Shown piece after piece: positions 59,885-64,000 of a DNA stretch of 64,000 nucleotides (position 1 is its first letter; each line of letters opens with the position of its first letter). The stretch lies in NCBI RefSeq assembly GCF_009765905.1, contig NZ_LMUO01000015.1, positions 154,219 through 218,218 of the forward strand. Reading direction: 5' to 3'. Origin of the DNA: Mucilaginibacter sp. L196 (GTDB lineage: Bacteria > Bacteroidota > Bacteroidia > Sphingobacteriales > Sphingobacteriaceae). The notes under the pieces were generated by a model. It saw only the letters and a list, made by a program, of their open reading frames with translations. It was not told where the DNA came from and did not search any database. Both the position numbers and the translations under genes were made by a program.

Positions 59885-60901
59885 TTACAAGCTTTTTAAC
59901 ACATCAACCGTATACTCAATTTGCTCAGGGTGTATATCCAAATGCAATACAAAGCGTATCCGGTGCCTATCAGTACTCATGGCTCTGATGCCTTTAGCAG
60001 CAAGCTTTTCTAATATTACAGCAGCAGGTTCAACGGTATCGAATAGAATAAGATTAGTTTCGGCAGGTAAAACGCCGCTTACCCATGGGCAATTGCTTAG
60101 GGTTTCGCTAAGTATCTGCGCATGTGCATGGTCTATTTTTAAACGATCTACATGATTATCCAGCGCGTAGATTCCCGCAGCGGCTAAAAAGCCAGCCTGA
60201 CGCATGCCTCCGCCAAAAACCTTGCGGATACGGCGGGCATATTTGATGGTTTCCTTATCCGCCAAAAAAACAGAACCTATCGGAGCGCCTAGGCCTTTTG
60301 ATAAACAAACTGATATACCATTAAAATATTTACCATAATCAACAGCTCTATCATCGGTATGGGCAAGGGCGTTGAAGATCCTCGCGCCATCTAAATGTAG
60401 CTTTAGGCTTTTATTTCGGCATAAATCGGCAATGGGTTTAATTTGAGCTAACGTATAACAACTGCCGCCGCCTTTATTTACGGTATTTTCTAAGGCGACC
60501 AAGCTGGTATGTGGATGATGGATATTATCGGCGTTAATTTCTGGCTCGATCATTTCGGCGGTGATGATACCGCGATAGCCATTTAATAAACGAGTTGATA
60601 CTGCTGAATTGAACGCTATTCCCCCACCCTCGTAACGATAAATATGGGCGGTTTGATCGGCGATTAATTCATCTAAAGGTTGGGTGAAACATTTTATAGC
60701 GATCTGGTTGGTCATAGTTCCGGAGGGACAGAATATCCCGGCCCCCATGCCAAACATTGCCGCTGATTTTTCTTCGAGATGGTTTACCGTTTCATCTTCG
60801 CCAAAAACGTCGTCGCCAACTTTGGCATTCATCATGGCATCCAGCATGCCGGGGGTTGGTTTGGTAACCGTATCGCTGCGCAGATCGACAGTTAATTGCA
60901 T
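59885..60901 (-). CDS. ltaE: Low-specificity L-threonine aldolase
   Basis: 338 residues from the ATG at 60,901; a 32-codon upstream extension in frame is not conserved and is rejected. TVDLRSDTVTKPTPGMLDAM is the diagnostic N-terminus. SGTMTNQIAIKCFTQPLDEL and HLDGARIFNALAHT (PLP-phosphate and ring contacts) are followed by CLSKGLGAPIGSVF, which holds the PLP lysine. It cleaves L-threonine (and allo-threonine) to glycine and acetaldehyde. Length matches the family. The gene is separated from rpoD by a palindromic repeat. Confidence 0.9.
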   Translation of the reverse strand: MQLTVDLRSDTVTKPTPGMLDAMMNAKVGDDVFGEDETVNHLEEKSAAMFGMGAGIFCPSGTMTNQIAIKCFTQPLDELIADQTAHIYRYEGGGIAFNSAVSTRLLNGYRGIITAEMIEPEINADNIHHPHTSLVALENTVNKGGGSCYTLAQIKPIADLCRNKSLKLHLDGARIFNALAHTDDRAVDYGKYFNGISVCLSKGLGAPIGSVFLADKETIKYARRIRKVFGGGMRQAGFLAAAGIYALDNHVDRLKIDHAHAQILSETLSNCPWVSGVLPAETNLILFDTVEPAAVILEKLAAKGIRAMSTDRHRIRFVLHLDIHPEQIEYTVDVLKSL

Positions 60902-61013
60902 AATTATTTTGATGTGGTTGGTTAAAAATTCAAAACTAATTGTTTTTGATAAACCGATGAAACACCGGCTTGTAAAGATGTTGAAACAAGTTAGCAATGA
61001 ACATATAAAAAGT

Positions 61014-61036
61014 TATTTTTGTGGTAAGTAATTTTG
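61014..61036 (+). promoter_or_regulatory. Two candidate -7 boxes upstream of the gene at 61,064
   Basis: TATTTTTG (61,014-61,021) and TAATTTTG (61,029-61,036). Neither has an obvious -33 TTTG at 18-19 nt. Confidence 0.4.
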
Positions 61037-61063
61037 CGATGAATACTACGTTTACCTACTATT

Positions 61064-61756
61064 ATGTTTAAAATAACCACAATCTGCTTATCAATCTTTT
61101 GCCTTCTTTTCGTTTTTGAAAAATCACAGGCACAAACCTGGCAGTCGGGCTGCTATTACGATGTTAAAAACAACAAGTCGATAGGTTTGATTAAAATGAA
61201 AATGTCGGGTGCTCACCCCATCCCCGACGAAGCTTTTATTGAATATAAGCCTAATGATAAGGCAAATTCTATTAAAATCAGCGCAAGCGAACTAAGCTCA
61301 TTTGTAATGGGCCGTGATAGCTTTATAGTTGCCGTAGCACCAAGAATGGGCGTATGGAGTAAATACGAACTGGATTTTGTAAAAGTTGTGGTTGATGCCG
61401 ACCCGAAACTTTATATGTTCAGGGGTAAAGTAAACGGTGGTGGCGGCGTACAGCCTGATGTTGGTATAGGAGTTGGCGGCGGTTTTGGTACCGGCGGTGG
61501 CGGTTTCGGCATGGGTTTAGGAGGCGGTATCAGTATACCATTAGGCGGATCAACGGTAACTGGTTATTATTACGGTGCTAATACAGCGGTGATGAAGCAA
61601 TTAACACCTGCTAATTTTATAGATGTAATGAGTGAAATTTTGGGTGATGAACCGGAAATTGTTGATCAGCTGCATCAGAACAAATATAATCTGCGCAATA
61701 TTGATAAGCTGATAAACAATTATTACAAAGCGCAGGCTGCTCACGGAGTCCAATAA
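61064..61756 (+). CDS. Exported Gly-rich protein of unknown function
   Basis: 230 residues with a signal peptide (LSIFCLLFVFEKSQAQTWQ). The mature domain (SGCYYDVKNNKSIGLIKMKM, EYKPNDKANSIKISASELSS) is beta-rich. Residues 127-165 are Gly-rich (GVGGGFGTGGGGFGMGLGGG), possibly a flexible or membrane-associated linker. The C-terminal helix (EIVDQLHQNKYNLRNIDKLI) is conserved-looking. I do not recognise the family. Convergent with the HI0933-like gene; a terminator follows. Confidence 0.65.
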   Translation: MFKITTICLSIFCLLFVFEKSQAQTWQSGCYYDVKNNKSIGLIKMKMSGAHPIPDEAFIEYKPNDKANSIKISASELSSFVMGRDSFIVAVAPRMGVWSKYELDFVKVVVDADPKLYMFRGKVNGGGGVQPDVGIGVGGGFGTGGGGFGMGLGGGISIPLGGSTVTGYYYGANTAVMKQLTPANFIDVMSEILGDEPEIVDQLHQNKYNLRNIDKLINNYYKAQAAHGVQ

Positions 61757-61775
61757 TTCTTTAGAATCAAGATAT

Positions 61776-61826
61776 AAGAGCCAAGAATCAAGATGTGAAA
61801 CCGGCTTGATTTTTGGCTCTTTTTTA
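61776..61826 (+). terminator. Terminator with host ATCAAGAATC repeat
   Basis: AAGAGCCAAGAATCAAG and CTTGATTTTTGGCTCTT (about 16 of 17 pairs) with a T-run after it. The left arm is built from the same ATCAAGAATC repeat found in the prophage gap at 3,584. Confidence 0.75.
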
Positions 61827-61830
61827 TTTT

Positions 61831-61913
61831 ATGTCATTGCGAGGAACGAAGCAATCGCGAACTATACAAGGCCGCTTTTCTCCGTGCGATTGCTTCGTTC
61901 CTCGCAATGACAT
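61831..61913. repeat. TGTCATTGCGAGG palindromic intergenic repeat
   Basis: ATGTCATTGCGAGGAACGAA and TTCGTTCCTCGCAATGACAT flank GCAATCGC/GCGATTGC; same family as the copy at 45,307. Confidence 0.85.
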
Positions 61914-61976
61914 GGTGGTTTAGATGGCGCCTAAGATCGCTCAAAACTTTGGTTTCTGTAGGCTTTTCGTGTGGGA

Positions 61977-61995
61977 TGCTGAAACAAGTTCAGCA
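61977..61995. repeat. TGCTGAA palindrome, host intergenic repeat
   Basis: TGCTGAA ACAAG TTCAGCA within GGATGCTGAAACAAGTTCAG; a common repeat in these genomes. Confidence 0.6.
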
Positions 61996-62016
61996 TGACA
62001 ATTTGTTAGTTTTAAA

Positions 62017-63231
62017 TTATAAACCTTGGGCTATTACAAACCCACAGGCCCAGGCCCATTGGAAGTTGTAACCGCCGAGCCAGCCGGTTACGTCTACACA
62101 TTCGCCGCCGTAATATAGGCCAGGTACTTTTTTAACTTCAAGGGTTTTGGATGATAGTTCATCGGTTGATACGCCGCCGCGCATTACTTCGGCTTTATCG
62201 TAGCCCTTATCCCCTGCCGGTTTTACTTTAAATTCGTGTATTAACGCGCTGATGTTTTCAATATCAGTTTTGGTTAATGATGCCAGATTCTTTTCAACCG
62301 GAAGTTTATCGCTTAAAGCTTCAGCAAATTTGCGGGTGTAGAGGCTGGCCAGATAAGCGAGCAGCATTTTCTTGCCATTTGCTTCTTTTTCCTGTTGAAT
62401 CAGCTCAGCAATATTTTCGTTAGGCAGCAGATCGATATAAATAGATTCTCCCGGTCGCCAATAGGATGAAATTTGCAGGATAGCCGGGCCGCTTAATCCC
62501 CAATGAGTAAACAGAATATTTTCTTCAAAGCTGATCCTATCGTTCCAAACACGACAAAAGATACTATTGCCTGATAGCTGCTCGTACCATGGTTGATCTT
62601 TCCCGGTGATGGTTAACGGCACTAAGGCTGGCGCTGTTTCGGTAAGATTCAAGTCAAATTTGCGTGCCATGCGCAGGCCAAAATCGGTCGCTCCTATTTT
62701 TTGAATAGGTAATCCGCCGGAGGCGATAACTACTTTTGGCGTTTGCAGTTGATATTCTTTTTCGCCGATTTCATAGGTAACAATGAAACCATCGCTTGAT
62801 TTATCAATATTTTTTACAGAGACATCGCACTTTATTTCCTGTCCAAGATCTCGGCATAAGCCGGTAAAAACTTCTACAACATCCTTCGCTTTATTGGTTG
62901 TGGGAAATAGCTGACCTAAGGTTTTCTCCTGGCCTTCAATGCCATAACTCTCAAAAAAGCTGATGGTATCGTCAACCGTCCACTGCGCGAAGGCCGATTT
63001 GCAGAAATGCTCGTTTACCGAGATAAATTGCTGTGCGGAGGAATATAGGTTTGTATAATTACAACGGCCGCCGCCGCTGATCAGTATTTTAGCGCCTACA
63101 CGATCGTTCTTTTCGAGGATCAACGTTCGTTTGCCTAAAAAACCTGCTTGTACTGCGGTCATTAAGCCGCATGCGCCGCCGCCAATAATTATAGCGTCGA
63201 AATCTGTTTGTTTTATTAAATTTGTTGCCAT
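62017..63231 (-). CDS. HI0933-family flavoprotein (YhiN-like)
   Basis: 404 residues. IIIGGGACGLMTAVQAGFLG is the FAD-binding GxGxxG; GGRCNYTN and the C-terminal GGVSTDELSSKTLEVKKVPG with GLYYGGECVDVTGWLGGYN are diagnostic of HI0933/YhiN oxidoreductases. The true reaction is unknown; some members act in rRNA modification or redox. Its ATG (minus strand, 63,231-63,229) overlaps the nuoA ATG (63,230-63,232) by two bases, giving head-to-head overlapping starts. Confidence 0.9.
   Translation of the reverse strand: MATNLIKQTDFDAIIIGGGACGLMTAVQAGFLGKRTLILEKNDRVGAKILISGGGRCNYTNLYSSAQQFISVNEHFCKSAFAQWTVDDTISFFESYGIEGQEKTLGQLFPTTNKAKDVVEVFTGLCRDLGQEIKCDVSVKNIDKSSDGFIVTYEIGEKEYQLQTPKVVIASGGLPIQKIGATDFGLRMARKFDLNLTETAPALVPLTITGKDQPWYEQLSGNSIFCRVWNDRISFEENILFTHWGLSGPAILQISSYWRPGESIYIDLLPNENIAELIQQEKEANGKKMLLAYLASLYTRKFAEALSDKLPVEKNLASLTKTDIENISALIHEFKVKPAGDKGYDKAEVMRGGVSTDELSSKTLEVKKVPGLYYGGECVDVTGWLGGYNFQWAWACGFVIAQGL
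63217..63224 (+). promoter_or_regulatory. Candidate -7 box for nuoA
   Basis: TAAATTTG (consensus TAnnTTTG), 5 nt upstream of the nuoA ATG and inside the 5' end of the divergent flavoprotein gene. It implies a leaderless transcript. No -33 TTTG at usual spacing. Confidence 0.45.
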
Positions 63232-63838
63232 GGGCGATGTTGCGCAAATATCAGAATTTGGGAAGATACTTATCTTTTTAATTACAGGAATAATAGTGGT
63301 ATGCTTAATATTCTTTGTAAACCGTGTTTTCGCGCCTAATCATCCCAATTTTGAGAAGCAAACTTCTTATGAATGCGGTGAAGAACCTGTTGGTAGCGCT
63401 TGGTTACCTTTTAACTCCCGCTTTTATGTAATTGCATTAGTATTTCTACTTTTTGAGGTGGAGATGGTGTTTGTTTTTCCGTGGGCGACAGTGTTTGGGA
63501 GTCACGAGATTAATAAAATTGAACCACGCTGGGGAATATTATCCTTAGTGGAAATGTTCATTTTTTTGGGGATACTGATATTGGGATTAGTATATGTTTG
63601 GTGCAAAGGTGATTTGGATTGGATTAAACCAGCCGTAATTAAACCTACAACCGATGTACAAATACCAATATCGCTTTATGATAAATTGAATTTGGAGCAG
63701 AGTTCTCATACTGTACGAAAATTCAGCATGGAGCAACCTGTTTTAGCTATTGAGACCGCGAATGCTACACCAGCAATGCCGCAACCGATCAGGAAGCCGA
63801 TGTTTAAACCAACTTTTAAAAAGCCCGAAAATGAGTAA
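63230..63838 (+). CDS. nuoA: NADH-quinone oxidoreductase subunit A
   Basis: 202 residues from the ATG at 63,230; a 33-codon upstream extension (in frame, inside the flavoprotein gene) is rejected. Three TM segments ([57 protein letters not shown]), with [20 protein letters not shown] between the first two, the conserved NuoA loop. The C-terminal extension of about 65 residues (ends PTFKKPENE) is longer than in most NuoA. Part of complex I; nuoB follows with an 8-base overlap. Confidence 0.9.
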   Translation: MGDVAQISEFGKILIFLITGIIVVCLIFFVNRVFAPNHPNFEKQTSYECGEEPVGSAWLPFNSRFYVIALVFLLFEVEMVFVFPWATVFGSHEINKIEPRWGILSLVEMFIFLGILILGLVYVWCKGDLDWIKPAVIKPTTDVQIPISLYDKLNLEQSSHTVRKFSMEQPVLAIETANATPAMPQPIRKPMFKPTFKKPENE

Positions 63839-64000
63839 TGATATAACCAGTGAAAGTGGCGGTGTAGTAATCACCAAAATGGACGACCTGTTAAACTGGG
63901 CTCGTTTATCATCGTTATGGCCTTTAAGCTTTGGTATAGCCTGCTGCGCTATTGAGATGATGGGCTCATTTGCATCTACTTATGATTTGGACCGCTTTGG
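63831..64000 (+). CDS. nuoB: NADH-quinone oxidoreductase subunit B, 3' end outside window
   Basis: ATG at 63,831 (overlaps the nuoA stop by 8 bases, GAGTAATG). The visible 56 residues include [20 protein letters not shown] and [20 protein letters not shown], the conserved NuoB region with the first Cys ligands of the N2 [4Fe-4S] cluster. The gene continues past base 64,000. Confidence 0.9.
   Translation, partial: MSNDITSESGGVVITKMDDLLNWARLSSLWPLSFGIACCAIEMMGSFASTYDLDRF

Noticed and set aside
60902..60997. 32-codon N-terminal extension of threonine aldolase
   Set aside because: The family starts with the VDLRSDT motif, right after the ATG at 60,901; the extension is unlike the family.
60684..61031. 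Antisense open frame opposite the start of threonine aldolase
   Set aside because: It overlaps a conserved enzyme in the opposite strand and has no protein-like features.
63131..63229. 33-codon N-terminal extension of nuoA
   Set aside because: It is antisense to the 5' end of the flavoprotein gene, has no membrane or NuoA character, and the ATG at 63,230 starts right before the first TM helix.

Overview
The window is a chromosome segment from a member of the Bacteroidota, most likely Sphingobacteriaceae (Mucilaginibacter/Pedobacter-like). The support is: promoters of the TTTG/TAnnTTTG type, a 286-residue primary sigma factor, type III glutamine synthetase, two TonB-dependent receptors with carboxypeptidase-regulatory N-termini, and intergenic palindromes typical of the group. 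The genus is inference.

Bases 1 to about 30,858 are the right part of an integrated contractile-tailed prophage (head, packaging and lysogeny genes lie left of the window). Order: DUF6633-like gene, small connector or hypothetical genes, tail sheath, tail tube, tail-assembly chaperone with a probable -1 frameshift product, tape measure, Mu gp46-, gp47- and gp48-like baseplate proteins, two short fibre genes, then Mu gpN-, gpP- and gp45-like baseplate proteins. After that comes an array of three related fibre-like genes that carry Sec signal peptides (one with an SGNH esterase domain), an AT-rich fibre-like gene, a lysis block (membrane protein, GH108 muramidase, coiled-coil/TM protein), a broken secreted nuclease-like gene, a highly structured non-coding stretch, a RadC-like JAB gene and a tyrosine integrase. 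The integrase sits against tRNA-His(GTG), the likely attachment site. The baseplate genes are in a permuted order relative to Mu.

From about 30.9 kb the sequence is ordinary host chromosome: copA; rnhA; a leftward operon purL-VOC-trmN6-phosphoesterase; tonB; a DUF4468-like protein; porin and ammonium transporter, divergent from glutamine synthetase III; CLC chloride channel divergent from purM; a lipoprotein and two TonB-dependent receptors; lpdA; an MBL hydrolase; rpoD; threonine aldolase; a glycine-rich exported protein; an HI0933-family flavoprotein whose start codon overlaps that of nuoA; and the start of nuoB. Nitrogen assimilation (porin/amt/glnN) and purine synthesis (purL, purM) are the recognisable functional groupings.

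Most unusual points: the tandem array of signal-peptide-bearing fibre genes built by segmental duplication, with an intergenic repeat turned into coding sequence; a recurrent phage promoter-like element with a shorter spacer than the host promoters, one copy of which drives only a terminator-ended segment of about 80 nt; a palindromic repeat in front of seven structural genes; and a multi-helix RNA-like element before the radC-like gene.
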